From positions 85,550 through 149,549 of the forward strand of contig DEZB01000001.1 in assembly GCA_002364735.1 (NCBI GenBank): 64,000 nt of DNA, in the 5' to 3' direction. Origin of the DNA: Bacteroidales bacterium UBA3143 (GTDB lineage Bacteria > Bacteroidota > Bacteroidia > Bacteroidales > Dysgonomonadaceae). A model generated the notes under the pieces. The model did no database searches, was not told the origin of the DNA, and saw nothing but the letters and a program-made list of their open reading frames with translations. The translations under genes were made by a program, and so were the position numbers. This document shows positions 17,381-27,481 of this stretch, one piece after another. Each line of letters opens with the position of its first letter. Within the stretch, counting starts at the first letter, position 1.

Positions 17381-19377
17381 AAAATCCTAAACAACAAATA
17401 GATCAACTCCGAAATCAGCTTCATCAACACAACTATAATTATTATGTTTTATCACAACCAGAAATATCTGATTTTGAGTTTGATGCTTTGATGCGTCAAC
17501 TAAATGAATTGGAGAAGGCACATCCTGAATTTGACGATGCCAACTCGCCCACCAAACGCGTGGGAAGTGACATCAATATTGGTTTTGAACAAGTCACACA
17601 TCGATACCCAATGCTTTCTTTGCAAAACACCTATTCGCAGGGTGAGGTGACTGAATTTTATAATCGTGTGAAACGCACATTGAATGAAGAGTTTGAGATA
17701 GTTTGCGAACTAAAATTTGATGGAACTTCCATATCGCTTGTTTACGAAAATGGACGTTTGAAACAAGCTATCACGCGTGGTGATGGCAAACGGGGAGATG
17801 ATGTTACTGATAATGTGCGAACAATAAGCAGCATCCCTTTGATACTGAGAGGAGAAAACATCCCAAAATATATGGAGGCACGTGGAGAAATACTTCTACC
17901 CTGGCGTGTATTTGACTACTTAAACAAAGAAAGAAAGGAGAAAGGAAAGGTCCCATTTGCTAATCCGCGAAATGCTGCATCAGGTACTCTCAAGTTATTA
18001 GACTCAAAAGTTGTTGCTAATCGTAAATTAGATTCTTTCATATATTTCTTAATGGGAGACGACCTTCCATCCGATAGTCATTACCAAAATTTAGAAATTG
18101 CACGGCAATGGGGACTTAAAATATCAACAGCAAGCAAGAAGTGCAAATCACTTCAAGAAATATTTGAATTTTTGGCACACTGGGATGTTGAAAGAAAAGA
18201 TCTTCCTGTTACCACTGATGGTGTTGTCTTGAAAATAGATTCATTACAGCAACAGAGAAATTTGGGTTTCACATCTAAATTTCCACGTTGGGCCATTGCT
18301 TACAAATTTAATGCTGAACAAGCTGTTACAAAATTAGAATCTGTAACGTATCAAGTGGGTCGAACTGGAGCAGTTACGCCCGTTGCTAATTTAGAACCTG
18401 TTCTACTTTCTGGCACAACTGTAAAACGCGCTTCGCTATATAATGAAGATGCCATTCTTGCGCTCGACTTGCAGATTGGAGATAATGTATATGTTGAAAA
18501 GGGGGGTGAAATAATACCTAAGATAACGGCAGTTGACAAAAAATCAAGACTTCATGAAGGAGAGAAAGTGAACTTTGCAACTGTTTGTCCAGCCTGTGAA
18601 ACACCCTTAATTAGAGATGAAGGTGAAGTAGCTCATTATTGTCCAAACTCTACTGGTTGTCCACCTCAAATAAAAGGACGAATAGAGCATTTTGTTGCAC
18701 GCAAAGCGATGAATATTATTATTGGACCAGAGACCATTTCTTTGTTATACGACAAAGAATTATTACGCAATTCAGCAGATTTATATGAGTTGAAATACGA
18801 TGATTTGATAAATCTGGAGAGATGGGCAGAAACAAGCACAAACAATCTTCTTAAAAGCATCAATGAATCAAAATCCACTCCTTACGAAAGGGTTCTTTTT
18901 GCTTTAGGTATACGCTTTGTTGGAGAAACTGTTGCCATCAAACTGGCTAATGCTTTTCCTTCAATAGAGTTGTTACGCAAAGCCTCAAAAGAAGAGCTAA
19001 TGAATGTAGATGAAATTGGTGAACGGATAGCAGAAAGCCTCATCGATTACTTTGAAAATGAAAAACACCTCGAAATTGTGACGCGCTTACAATCACATGA
19101 CCTACAATTTAGTCTTAACAAAGATACCTTAGCTTCAAAAACAAATAAGCTTGAGGGAAAAGCTATTGTTATTAGTGGTGTGTTTTCACTTCATTCCCGC
19201 GATGAGTACAAAACAATGATCATCCAAAATGGAGGCAAAAATACAGGATCAATCTCTAAGAGCACCAATTACATTCTTGCAGGAGAAAACATGGGGCCAG
19301 CTAAATTGGATAAAGCTAAAAAACTGGGTATTGAAATCATAGATGAACACACTTTTTTAGAGATGATTCAATCATAA
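17377..19377 (+). CDS. ligA: NAD-dependent DNA ligase LigA
   Basis: Essential ligase that seals nicks during replication and repair using NAD. The 666-residue protein has all domains in order: Ia domain (YVLSQPEISDFEFDALM), adenylation domain with catalytic Lys113 in CELKFDG, OB fold, zinc finger (CPACETPL ... YCPNSTGCP), helix-hairpin-helix region (NVDEIGERIAESL) and a C-terminal BRCT domain (KLEGKAIVISGVFSL). Nothing is missing. The start overlaps the stop of the upstream outer-membrane gene. Confidence 0.97.
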   Translation: MKNPKQQIDQLRNQLHQHNYNYYVLSQPEISDFEFDALMRQLNELEKAHPEFDDANSPTKRVGSDINIGFEQVTHRYPMLSLQNTYSQGEVTEFYNRVKRTLNEEFEIVCELKFDGTSISLVYENGRLKQAITRGDGKRGDDVTDNVRTISSIPLILRGENIPKYMEARGEILLPWRVFDYLNKERKEKGKVPFANPRNAASGTLKLLDSKVVANRKLDSFIYFLMGDDLPSDSHYQNLEIARQWGLKISTASKKCKSLQEIFEFLAHWDVERKDLPVTTDGVVLKIDSLQQQRNLGFTSKFPRWAIAYKFNAEQAVTKLESVTYQVGRTGAVTPVANLEPVLLSGTTVKRASLYNEDAILALDLQIGDNVYVEKGGEIIPKITAVDKKSRLHEGEKVNFATVCPACETPLIRDEGEVAHYCPNSTGCPPQIKGRIEHFVARKAMNIIIGPETISLLYDKELLRNSADLYELKYDDLINLERWAETSTNNLLKSINESKSTPYERVLFALGIRFVGETVAIKLANAFPSIELLRKASKEELMNVDEIGERIAESLIDYFENEKHLEIVTRLQSHDLQFSLNKDTLASKTNKLEGKAIVISGVFSLHSRDEYKTMIIQNGGKNTGSISKSTNYILAGENMGPAKLDKAKKLGIEIIDEHTFLEMIQS

Positions 19378-19495
19378 AGTATCTTCTTTTTTAAACTCTC
19401 TTTGTTAACAGAATCATGTAATAGCCATTGTATTAGAACAATTGCAATAATTAATTTGTTATATATACTCAAAGTTAAACAAAAAACAAGAGATT

Positions 19496-20017
19496 ATGAA
19501 AAAGAAAAAGTTATTAGGGACTGTACTATCAGTTGCATTTGCATCATTAATCGTGTTAGCTTCTTGCACAAACAAAACCAAACAAGAAGAAGTAAGAGAA
19601 GATATCAATGAAGATTTAATAGAGCTAAGACAAGATACACGTGAAGATATGCGCGACTTCAAAAACTACACTTACGCTCAAAAAGACGAGTTTGTGAGAG
19701 ATGCCAATGAAGAATTGGATGACTTGAACCGTGAAATTGAAAATTTGAAAACAGAATTGGAAAATGCTGGTGATAACATCTCAGCAGAATCACGTGCCTC
19801 ATACCAAAGAAGTATAGCAGCTCTTGAAGAAAGCAGAGATGATCTTAAGAGCCAGCTTGCCAAGGCGAAGGATAGCTCAGAGGATGAATGGGAAGAGGTA
19901 AAGTCAGATGTGGCTAATGCTTATGAGAAAACTAAAGACGGTATTAAACAAGGTTGGGAAGAAGTTAGGAACTTTGTAGGCGATGGTGTGGATAAGGTGA
20001 AGGAAAAGATGGATTAA
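19496..20017 (+). CDS. Coiled-coil lipoprotein, function unknown
   Basis: A 173-residue lipoprotein. The signal peptide (LLGTVLSVAFASLIVLASC) ends at a lipid-modified cysteine. The rest is strongly charged with heptad-like helix, for example EELDDLNREIENLKTELENA and LEESRDDLKSQLAKAKD, and ends in a KTKDGIKQGWEEVRNFVGDG-type helix. The composition recalls small stress-induced envelope proteins of Bacteroidota, but I do not recognise a family. It is monocistronic, with a terminator around 20055-20084. Confidence 0.8.
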   Translation: MKKKKLLGTVLSVAFASLIVLASCTNKTKQEEVREDINEDLIELRQDTREDMRDFKNYTYAQKDEFVRDANEELDDLNREIENLKTELENAGDNISAESRASYQRSIAALEESRDDLKSQLAKAKDSSEDEWEEVKSDVANAYEKTKDGIKQGWEEVRNFVGDGVDKVKEKMD

Positions 20018-20054
20018 TAAGCACAATCCAATATAGCATAATATTTAATGAATG

Positions 20055-20084
20055 ATCCTGTAGCTCTGCTACAGGGTTTTTTCT
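20055..20084 (+). terminator. Intrinsic terminator after the coiled-coil lipoprotein
   Basis: Stem CCTGTAGC / GCTACAGG with loop TCT, followed by GTTTTTTCTTTT. Confidence 0.88.
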
Positions 20085-20123
20085 TTTAGACTATTTATTT
20101 AGTTAAGATTATTTTTCTCCTTT

Positions 20124-23024
20124 TCATCTTTCACACAAATCCTTAAATGGGCAATACTCGCAATTCTTTACATTCTCTGTTTGCTTAAATGGAATATTCT
20201 TGTCGAATAGTTCTTCAATTTTATCGTTCATGAGAACTTCAAATTCATCGAAATAAATGGATATATCAGTTACCTCATTTTTGTCGCATGTTACAGTCGA
20301 AGAGAAATCTTGAAATGAACTACGCATAAAATAAATTCCTGGAGATAATATCCTATTGCGTTGCATCATATGATAAAAAAAAGCATAAATAAAGACTTGC
20401 AGTATTGGTTTGGGACGTTTATCATTTGAAGAATCAAAAAGATCTTCAAGTTGTTTGAAGTTCAAGTCTCCTTGACCTGACTTATAATCGATAATTCGCG
20501 TTACACCATTTATTTCATCAACCCGATCGATGCTTCCCTTGAAGTTTACAGCTAATTCGTCGTTTACCTTAAGTTGTTCTCTAAACTTCATTTCTGAGTT
20601 GATATAATTGAAGGGTGCTAAGCATGCATCAATCTTCAACACCTGCTTTATGTAGTTGCGCAGTGTTTCTCCCACTAAGTAGTTGTTTCCTTTCAGTGGC
20701 TTTGGCTTATCAGGTTGTTTGGTATAAAACTCAGCAAAAGCTTGCTCCAACTTTGCAGTGAGATATTCATCATTCTTACTGATTTCGTTCAATATAGCAG
20801 CAGTAACTGTCTTGCCCTTATATCTCTCGTAAATCACCTGCATAATTTTATGCAAGATAGTTCCAAATATGGCATGCTCAATCGATTCTTCTACCTCCTC
20901 TTCTTCTGAGAGCTCTTCTACATGCATCAAATAGAAACGTAAAGGACAATCTATATAGTTATTGAATGAAGAAGCAGATAACGCCTTCTCGCCACCAGCC
21001 ATAAACTCGCTCAACTTATCCCAAATAGCACCTGTTTTCTTTACCACAATCGCATCCGAATGTGGCGCTTTTACTTCATAGGTGAAAAGTCGCTCATTCA
21101 TATTGAACTTATCAGGATAGAGGTACTTAATTTGATAGAAATACCGGCTCACTTCGCCCGACTGCGAACCTTCAGACCTTGTATCATAGAGCAGATAAAC
21201 ATTTTTGGCTCGCGATATCATGCGATAGAAGTGATAAGCAAAAATGCTATCTTGAAACTCATAAGTAGGCATATCAAAACCATTGCGCAGAGTATAAGGT
21301 ATAAAGGAGTTGGAGGGTTTTTTAAGAGGAAACACACCTTCATTCATTGATAGGACAATGATATTTTCAAAATCTAAAACCCTCGTTTCTAAAACACCCA
21401 TCACTTGCAAGCCAGACAGAGGCTCACCGCTAAATGAAACGCTGAGTGAAAGTGCCAAACGATCCAGTAACTTAAAGTACGTGTCAAAAGTCATGGAAAC
21501 AGTCGCATCTTTTAGCGTATCTTCCAATCGCGTGATAGTTTTAAAATACTGTACCACAAATTCACGCTCCAAGTCCATCGATTCAACATCGTAAATTTGC
21601 TCTTCTGTCGGCTCTTCTTTCTGTATTTCTTTCTCCTCTTGCTTTTCTTTGGTTAGATAACCATAAAGGGAGGTTAAAATCAATTTCAAGTAGTGCGAAA
21701 TATCCTGCCATTTTTCAATTGGTCGGAAAATGAATTGCAGTAATGGATGTGCTTGCAGTTGATCTTCGGGAACCATCACCTGATTGTTCTTGAGAATATA
21801 ATCTTTCAGTTTATCACTTTCATCTTTTGCCGCTGTTTTCACCAACGAATTGTTTAGTATAGAAATAACATGCCTGAAATAATAATGACGTTGACCATCC
21901 TTAAAGCGTACTTTATGTTGTGAATCTGCTAAATACTTTATCAATCCCGAAATAGCTGAATGTGTTAAGCTATAACCCATAGTGACATTAATCTTTTCGA
22001 TAGATGCAGGAACTGAATAGAGAACAGGCAGCAACAAACTCTCATCGGGAAGCACCACTGCTGTGTTTATTGCCTGAGATGGATTGGCTATTTTTTGATC
22101 ATCAATAAGTCGATTTAAAATTGAATTGGCTTGCTTTGCTTGACCTACTCCTGAGGGGACACCCATAATTTCAATATTGATTTTTTTATCAAAACTGGGT
22201 CGATCAATTGTGTGTTTCGAAGGAAACAAGGCTCTGTTGCGCTCCACCCACAATGAAGCTTTGTTAGCAGGGTCATCCACAAATGGAGATTCATAATCCC
22301 AATAGAAATCAGCATTTTCATTTGCTTTTAAATGTTGCAACAATTTTATTTCAGATGTAGAAAGAGCATGCAATCCCACAAACACCACTTCATTTTCAGG
22401 CAAGTTGCTCATTTCTTGATGCTTTGCACGCTCGGCTACTTCACGGTATATCATCCCTTGATAAGCAATTCCCTTTTCTTGCAAAAGTGTTCTAAATTCT
22501 TTATAAAGCGGCGTCAACACTTGCCAAGTTTCCATAAATTTTTTCTTCGTATTGCTATCTTCGTAAGGCATAAAGTTCGTCCAAAACTGACGAATAGCAG
22601 CAATTTGACTTTCGGATAAGTAGGTTGAATGTACATCAATTGATTTAAGATCAGTTACATTTGTAAATAGCTGTTCTGCATCTACCATATATTTATCCAC
22701 ATCGTCAAAGTCGCTCAACAGCATCTCTCCCCAATAAACAAAGTCATCAAAAGTTTCATCAGATTTGCTTAACGCAATAAAAAGGTCATATAGCATAACC
22801 AACAGATCTATTTTATCCACCAATTGATAGGGCGACAGTTGCTCAATGAACTCATTGATGGTGATAACTTGAGGAGAAAAAAGAGGTTTATCTGCTATTT
22901 CAGCTAAATACTTTTGAAAAAACAAACCCGCTCGTCTGTTTGGAAAAACAAATGTGTGTTGGTGAAGTTTATCTCCATATTGGGTGTAGAAAGTCTGAGC
23001 TATGCGATATAGGAATGGTGTCAT
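20124..23024 (-). CDS. AddB-like PD-(D/E)XK nuclease/helicase-fold protein
   Basis: A 966-residue protein of the Bacteroidota AddB-like family, normally the partner of an AddA helicase in double-strand break processing. The N-terminal helicase-like part begins with FVFPNRRAGLFFQKYL, a UvrD-fold motif I equivalent that lacks the true P-loop lysine, as in AddB. The C-terminal part carries the nuclease (IIDYKSGQGDL) and the cysteines of an AddB-type iron-sulphur cluster: DCPLRFYLM upstream and CEYCPFKDLC at the very end. The expected AddA partner is not in the window; in Bacteroidales the two genes are often adjacent, so the separation is worth noting. A minus-strand TATTTTTG core lies about 23 nt upstream. 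Confidence 0.87.
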   Translation of the reverse strand: MTPFLYRIAQTFYTQYGDKLHQHTFVFPNRRAGLFFQKYLAEIADKPLFSPQVITINEFIEQLSPYQLVDKIDLLVMLYDLFIALSKSDETFDDFVYWGEMLLSDFDDVDKYMVDAEQLFTNVTDLKSIDVHSTYLSESQIAAIRQFWTNFMPYEDSNTKKKFMETWQVLTPLYKEFRTLLQEKGIAYQGMIYREVAERAKHQEMSNLPENEVVFVGLHALSTSEIKLLQHLKANENADFYWDYESPFVDDPANKASLWVERNRALFPSKHTIDRPSFDKKINIEIMGVPSGVGQAKQANSILNRLIDDQKIANPSQAINTAVVLPDESLLLPVLYSVPASIEKINVTMGYSLTHSAISGLIKYLADSQHKVRFKDGQRHYYFRHVISILNNSLVKTAAKDESDKLKDYILKNNQVMVPEDQLQAHPLLQFIFRPIEKWQDISHYLKLILTSLYGYLTKEKQEEKEIQKEEPTEEQIYDVESMDLEREFVVQYFKTITRLEDTLKDATVSMTFDTYFKLLDRLALSLSVSFSGEPLSGLQVMGVLETRVLDFENIIVLSMNEGVFPLKKPSNSFIPYTLRNGFDMPTYEFQDSIFAYHFYRMISRAKNVYLLYDTRSEGSQSGEVSRYFYQIKYLYPDKFNMNERLFTYEVKAPHSDAIVVKKTGAIWDKLSEFMAGGEKALSASSFNNYIDCPLRFYLMHVEELSEEEEVEESIEHAIFGTILHKIMQVIYERYKGKTVTAAILNEISKNDEYLTAKLEQAFAEFYTKQPDKPKPLKGNNYLVGETLRNYIKQVLKIDACLAPFNYINSEMKFREQLKVNDELAVNFKGSIDRVDEINGVTRIIDYKSGQGDLNFKQLEDLFDSSNDKRPKPILQVFIYAFFYHMMQRNRILSPGIYFMRSSFQDFSSTVTCDKNEVTDISIYFDEFEVLMNDKIEELFDKNIPFKQTENVKNCEYCPFKDLCER

Positions 23025-23046
23025 TGTAATGTGATAGGTGTTTCTA

Positions 23047-23054
23047 CAAAAATA
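23047..23054 (-). promoter_or_regulatory. -7 element for the AddB-like gene
   Basis: Minus-strand TATTTTTG, matching TAnnTTTG, 23 nt upstream of the start codon. Confidence 0.5.
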
Positions 23055-23415
23055 GTGAAATTAATGGAAATACAATCTAAATGAGGCGTGGGTTTTGTTT
23101 TGTGGGGTGGAATAATAGAAAATGGAAAATTGAAAGGTGAAAATCGGGAAATGCGGTGTGACAAAGCTGCAAATAAGAATATTTGGAATAAGGCAAAGGA
23201 ATTGTAACTGTAATAATATCGATTTATCTCGCCTCGCAGAAATTGATCCCACTTATTCTCATGTGCTTGCTCATTTTCTTCTTTGAGATATAGAAAACCA
23301 AATTTTCTTTCTCAATCACATTTAACGCAGCTCAATTCAATTGTAATTCGATTCCGTTTAACGGTGAATTTATACTTAAAAACATAAATCAGACCTGTTT
23401 AATGTTACTTTACTC
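23055..23415. other. Intergenic stretch without recognisable gene
   Basis: AT-rich sequence between the AddB-like promoter and the 630-bp repeat. No open frame with coding character and no RNA gene was seen. Confidence 0.5.
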
Positions 23416-24046
23416 CAATCTGGATTGATTTCTACTTTCTTCAATCTAATTTTATCCAAATCAAAAAAATTTAAGCTCAATTTACTTTAAGAAAGTGCAA
23501 TCTGAAGCCATTTCCTACTTTCTGCTTGCTAAGAAACCACAAACCAACATGATTTGCACTTTCTGTCGAACAAGAAGACTCGTTTAAAAAAAATATAGCT
23601 TACTTGAAGTTAAGAAACCACATTTCAAACCAATTTTCTACTTTTGTAAAAGTTATTTAGCATAAAACAAGTTGATTTGGATCAAATGGAGAGAAAGCAC
23701 CCATTTTTCAACTTGGTTTGAATAAAATAAAGAGTAAGAAACCGATATTCGCTACAAATTTTCACTTTATTCAATTGAATAAAGTGTTTTCAAAGAAAAA
23801 TGCACTTTTGTAAATGTAATTGAGCTTAAAACAGAACGATTTGCACTTATTAAGAAGTAAGAAACTACAATACAGGTGCAGTTTCCACTTTTGTTTAAAC
23901 AAATAAGTGGAATCAGACCTATTTGGTAGTAATTGAGTTGAAGAAACCGATATTTGAGTTGATTTCTACTTTCTATAGATGAAGAAACCACTTTTCATTA
24001 TCGATTTGCACTTTATTAATTTGTTTTTTCCTAAAACTCATCAGTT
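23416..24046 (+). repeat. About 630-bp noncoding repeat, copy 1 (inverted relative to copy at 62.7 kb)
   Basis: This stretch is the reverse complement of about 62702-63332, with roughly 25-30 scattered differences by eye (about 95% identity). It contains six irregularly spaced copies of a unit of about 36 bp that starts AAGAAACC and ends near TTTGCACTTT, with AAGAAAC beginning at 23531, 23612, 23736, 23859, 23941 and 23982. Several units adjoin palindromes, such as CACTTTATTCAATTGAATAAAGTG. No transposase, terminal inverted repeat or target duplication was seen. The 74-codon frame inside it is not a convincing gene. Confidence 0.88.
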
Positions 24047-24261
24047 TTCGTAATATATGAACTTGATTAATTAATCGAAATATCAGACTGAAATAAAAGT
24101 ATGAAATGAGACGTGAGGAAATGAGGTATGAAATCAAGGCTTGTATTTTTTTGTGACTTAGCGTCATTGGTAGAAATACAAACGAGAAAGAAGCGAAGTC
24201 ATTTAAGTAAAATGGAAAAATATGGTGCGGGAGTGTAGCTTTTGATAGAAAAATGCTAAGA

Positions 24262-25401
24262 CTACTGAATAGCTTTCCCCCACTCTGTATCTTCGTAAGC
24301 CGCATTAAGTCTGGGTAATGCATCTTGCGGAATATATACAGACAGCCCACTATGATTAATAATGTCGATGTTGATTAACTTCGGAGTATTTCGTTTGAAG
24401 ATCACTGCTTTGTCTAATAATATTTCTAATCGTGCTATTTGTTCGGATGTTGCTGTTTGTTTCATATATTCACCATAGTCGAAGAATAAATGTGGTTTTC
24501 CATTTCGGTCATAATATTGCACTTTATCTATTTCCTCTTGGGTAAGCGATGGCGCTATCTCTCTGGTAAGTGCTACCAGAGATTCCATTTCAGAAGTGCG
24601 TACCAAACTAATGGCGCCTGACCGAAAAGCACCTTGCTGCGCTTCAATATAATTGAAATGCACTTGAGCAAAACCCTCTAAATCTGTTTTTGGTTTGTAA
24701 AGCAAACCTAATGAAGTTTTGTAAATAGGAGTAAACCCTGGGCTCAGCATCTCTGGAGCTGATGCTAACAAATAGTCTGTTTTGTTGCGTAAAGCATAAG
24801 CAATTTCAACGCCCGACATAAAGCACATCTCGGAGGCTATAAACTCAAACATGCCATCGGGAATGGCAGCAACAAAATCAGTCAATTCCATCTCGCGTTC
24901 ATTATCCTCAAAGATAGAGCGTGGAACAACGCTTTTCATACCTCCAGATGGTGCACCCCAGCCGATTGGATCACTAAAAGACCCTGCAGGCAACCAACCA
25001 TTAGCATGACTGAAGAGCAGCATCCCATAACTTTCTCCAGGAGCAACTACTTTTGTATCAGCAATAACTTGACTAAATAATTCAGGTGATGCAGAATTCT
25101 TATTTGTATATTTTCGCAACGTATCCGTTACAATTACACCTTTTCGTTCTTTGAACTTTATTAGCATCGGTCTATCATTATCCCTACTGTCAGCAAGAAC
25201 AACGAGTTGTCCCATAGTCATCGGATCCCACCCTTCCTTGAGTGCTTCAAATATATCTTCCACTTCATCAGACAGACTATTGTCTCCTGCCAAATAGATC
25301 AATAACGTGCGTCCTTTGGGTATATCAAAATCACACGCTTTCTCATCTATACAAGAGAATGATGTTAGCAACAAAAGTAGGTATATAAAAATCTTTTCCA
25401 T
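24262..25401 (-). CDS. Clostripain-family (C11) cysteine peptidase lipoprotein
   Basis: A 379-residue surface or periplasmic protease. The signal peptide ends TSFSC (lipid cysteine at 17). The clostripain core is clear: LLIYLAGDNSLSDEVED near the start, catalytic His132 in LLFSHANGW, and catalytic Cys193 in ASEMCFMSGVEIAYAL. Families of this clan cleave after arginine or lysine. The spacing of the dyad is normal. It diverges from the thioredoxin-like lipoprotein at 25506. Confidence 0.9.
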   Translation of the reverse strand: MEKIFIYLLLLLTSFSCIDEKACDFDIPKGRTLLIYLAGDNSLSDEVEDIFEALKEGWDPMTMGQLVVLADSRDNDRPMLIKFKERKGVIVTDTLRKYTNKNSASPELFSQVIADTKVVAPGESYGMLLFSHANGWLPAGSFSDPIGWGAPSGGMKSVVPRSIFEDNEREMELTDFVAAIPDGMFEFIASEMCFMSGVEIAYALRNKTDYLLASAPEMLSPGFTPIYKTSLGLLYKPKTDLEGFAQVHFNYIEAQQGAFRSGAISLVRTSEMESLVALTREIAPSLTQEEIDKVQYYDRNGKPHLFFDYGEYMKQTATSEQIARLEILLDKAVIFKRNTPKLINIDIINHSGLSVYIPQDALPRLNAAYEDTEWGKAIQ

Positions 25402-25464
25402 TTTTCGTTCTTCAAATAGACTATCGCAATGAGATAGCAGACAACAAATCTAACGTTTTTTTCG

Positions 25465-25472
25465 TAAGTTTG
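25465..25472 (+). promoter_or_regulatory. -7 element for the DUF5106/thioredoxin-like gene
   Basis: TAAGTTTG matches TAnnTTTG, 33 nt upstream of the start at 25506, in the divergent promoter region with the clostripain gene. Confidence 0.5.
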
Positions 25473-25505
25473 TTCTTTAAAGATATATAAACTGTCACAA
25501 TCGAA

Positions 25506-26498
25506 ATGATTATTAAATTAAACTTCCTACTGTTTGTCTTAACGCTATTCGCCTGCGTATACTTAGGTAGCTGTACCTCATCAAACACTAAAGACAATAA
25601 CAATAATTCATTGAAGAAAAGATATAGTGCTATAGAAATGAAAAACTCAGGCAATGCTTTTGCATTACCGGAAATACCTTTATTAATAGCAGGTACGCAA
25701 GAAGGTGCCATCTATTTGTCTAAACATTATTGGGATCTATTTCCCTTCACTGATACTCAACTTATTTCTCAACCCGACATTACAGAGCAGGGCTTTGTAG
25801 ACTACATCCAATTACTAAACGAAATCCCTTATGACCATGCTGTAAACTCTATTAGAATCATGTTAGACAAAGCAAAAGTGGAACATGCGATGTACAACCA
25901 TTTGGCATCGTTATTTGAGAAATATCTATACGAGCCAAATTCTCCTTTTCGTAACGACGAATTGTACATCCCTGTATTAGAAAACACGTTGAAATCGGGG
26001 CTTTTATCTGATTCCAATCAATCGGTTTATAGTTTTCAACAAGAAATGATATTGAAAAACAGACCAGGTAGTCAGGCAACCGATTTTATTTATACGCTCT
26101 CCAATGGTGACAAAGGAAGTATGCACGCAATAGAAAGTGATTATTTGATTATTTTCTACACAAATCCCGATTGTCCGACCTGTGCAAGAGTTACACAAGA
26201 AATGGAAAATTCATCCATTCTCAAAAGTATCTTTTCCCTCAATAGTTCCGATAAAAAATTACTGACAATTTTGAGTATATATCCCGACAGCAACCTCGAT
26301 TTCTGGTGCAAAATGTTGCCAAAAATGCCTAAAAACAATTGGATGAATGCTTATGATGATGACACACAAATCACTAATAATAAGCTGTATGACATTAAGG
26401 CCATTCCAACACTTTACTTATTAGATCGTGATAAGATAGTACGCTTGAAAGACACATCTCTTGAAGAAATTGAAGGTTACTTTATGAAAGTAAGATAA
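25506..26498 (+). CDS. DUF5106-type lipoprotein with thioredoxin-like domain
   Basis: A 330-residue lipoprotein (signal peptide ending YLGSC). The first half, with KHYWDLFPFTDTQLISQPDI, matches the look of DUF5106, and the second half is a TlpA/ResA-like thioredoxin fold with a CPTC pair (TNPDCPTCARVTQEM) and the cis-proline segment AIPTLYLLD. It is probably a periplasmic or outer-membrane-anchored thiol-disulphide protein. The start at 25506 places the lipobox at the expected distance. Confidence 0.78.
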   Translation: MIIKLNFLLFVLTLFACVYLGSCTSSNTKDNNNNSLKKRYSAIEMKNSGNAFALPEIPLLIAGTQEGAIYLSKHYWDLFPFTDTQLISQPDITEQGFVDYIQLLNEIPYDHAVNSIRIMLDKAKVEHAMYNHLASLFEKYLYEPNSPFRNDELYIPVLENTLKSGLLSDSNQSVYSFQQEMILKNRPGSQATDFIYTLSNGDKGSMHAIESDYLIIFYTNPDCPTCARVTQEMENSSILKSIFSLNSSDKKLLTILSIYPDSNLDFWCKMLPKMPKNNWMNAYDDDTQITNNKLYDIKAIPTLYLLDRDKIVRLKDTSLEEIEGYFMKVR

Positions 26499-26617
26499 TA
26501 CTGGTTGTTTGAAATTATTTTAAGATTAAATTCATTTTCCTTTCAAACAAAATATTAGTAATCCTGTTAAACATGAATTCATAATAGCTTTCTGAAATAA
26601 CTAACAATTTATACAAC

Positions 26618-27481
26618 ATGAAGTGGATTAAGAGAAACGATAGCGATACACACTATGAGGATCGCCGAGGCAAAAGCATGAAACGTGGTGCAATAGGTGG
26701 AATTGGTGGACTGATAGTAGTTGTGATTGCCTTGCTATTGGGTCAAAACCCTTTGGAGATGTTAAACTTAGTGGGTGCTGGAGCGGAGCAAGGAACTGAA
26801 GTTTACGATAGCAGTAGAGCAAATGAAAATGAAGATCTAAAGATATTTTCTCTGGGTGTATTCAATAGTGCAAATGATGTATGGAGTGAAATTTTCAGAG
26901 AACAATTGGGCAAAGAGTATCGCAAACCTGTTTTTGTAACTTTTACAGATCAGACACGTTCAGAATGTGGTGGAGCATCCGCCGAAACAGGTCCTTTTTA
27001 TTGTCAGTTAGATGAGAAAGTGTATATCGACTTGTCGTTCTTTCATGTACTTTCTCAACGCTTTAAGGCACCGGGAGATTTGGCGATGGCTTATGTGACT
27101 GCGCACGAAGTGGGTCATCACGTGCAAAAACTATTAGGAACGCTTGATCAATTGAATCAATACCTTGGCAGGATCAGTGAAGTTGAATATAATAAATTGA
27201 ACGTTAAGTTGGAGTTGCAAGCCGACTTTTTTGCTGGTCTGTGGGCACATCAGGCTCAGAAGATGGGCATTATTCTTTTAGAACCTGGCGATTTGGAGTC
27301 TGCCATTCAAGCTGCAGAAGCAATCGGAGACGATCGTCTACAAAAACAGGCACAAGGTTATACTTCACCCGATTCTTTTACACATGGAACTTCAGCACAG
27401 CGCATGTATTGGTTCAACAAAGGTTATCAAACAGGAGATATCAGAATGAGTGACACATTTAATGATCCAAGTTTAAATTAA
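26618..27481 (+). CDS. ypfJ: YpfJ-family neutral zinc metallopeptidase
   Basis: A 287-residue membrane-anchored protein. The N-terminus is basic, followed by a glycine-rich segment and one hydrophobic helix (GGLIVVVIALLLGQNPLEML). The catalytic zinc motif is HEVGHH in TAHEVGHHVQKLLG, and the ELQADFFAGLWAH segment supplies the third ligand. The C-terminal GTSAQRMYWFNKGYQTGD is the standard family ending. The substrate is unknown. Confidence 0.92.
   Translation: MKWIKRNDSDTHYEDRRGKSMKRGAIGGIGGLIVVVIALLLGQNPLEMLNLVGAGAEQGTEVYDSSRANENEDLKIFSLGVFNSANDVWSEIFREQLGKEYRKPVFVTFTDQTRSECGGASAETGPFYCQLDEKVYIDLSFFHVLSQRFKAPGDLAMAYVTAHEVGHHVQKLLGTLDQLNQYLGRISEVEYNKLNVKLELQADFFAGLWAHQAQKMGIILLEPGDLESAIQAAEAIGDDRLQKQAQGYTSPDSFTHGTSAQRMYWFNKGYQTGDIRMSDTFNDPSLN

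Noticed and set aside
19402..19611. 69-codon frame overlapping the coiled-coil lipoprotein start
   Set aside because: The lipoprotein frame at 19496 has a proper signal and coding pattern; this frame is out of register and lacks any domain.
21060..21594. Plus-strand frames opposite the AddB-like gene
   Set aside because: They are antisense to a conserved long coding region and have no start context or family features.
23767..23991. 74-codon frame on the minus strand, with a near-identical partner at 62757-62981
   Set aside because: Both frames lie inside the 630-bp noncoding repeat. Their similarity follows from the DNA repeat, they span palindromes, and there is no promoter or recognisable domain.
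23531..24020. Possible CRISPR array
   Set aside because: The repeated units are spaced irregularly (41-124 bp), are imperfect and palindrome-associated, and no cas genes are nearby.
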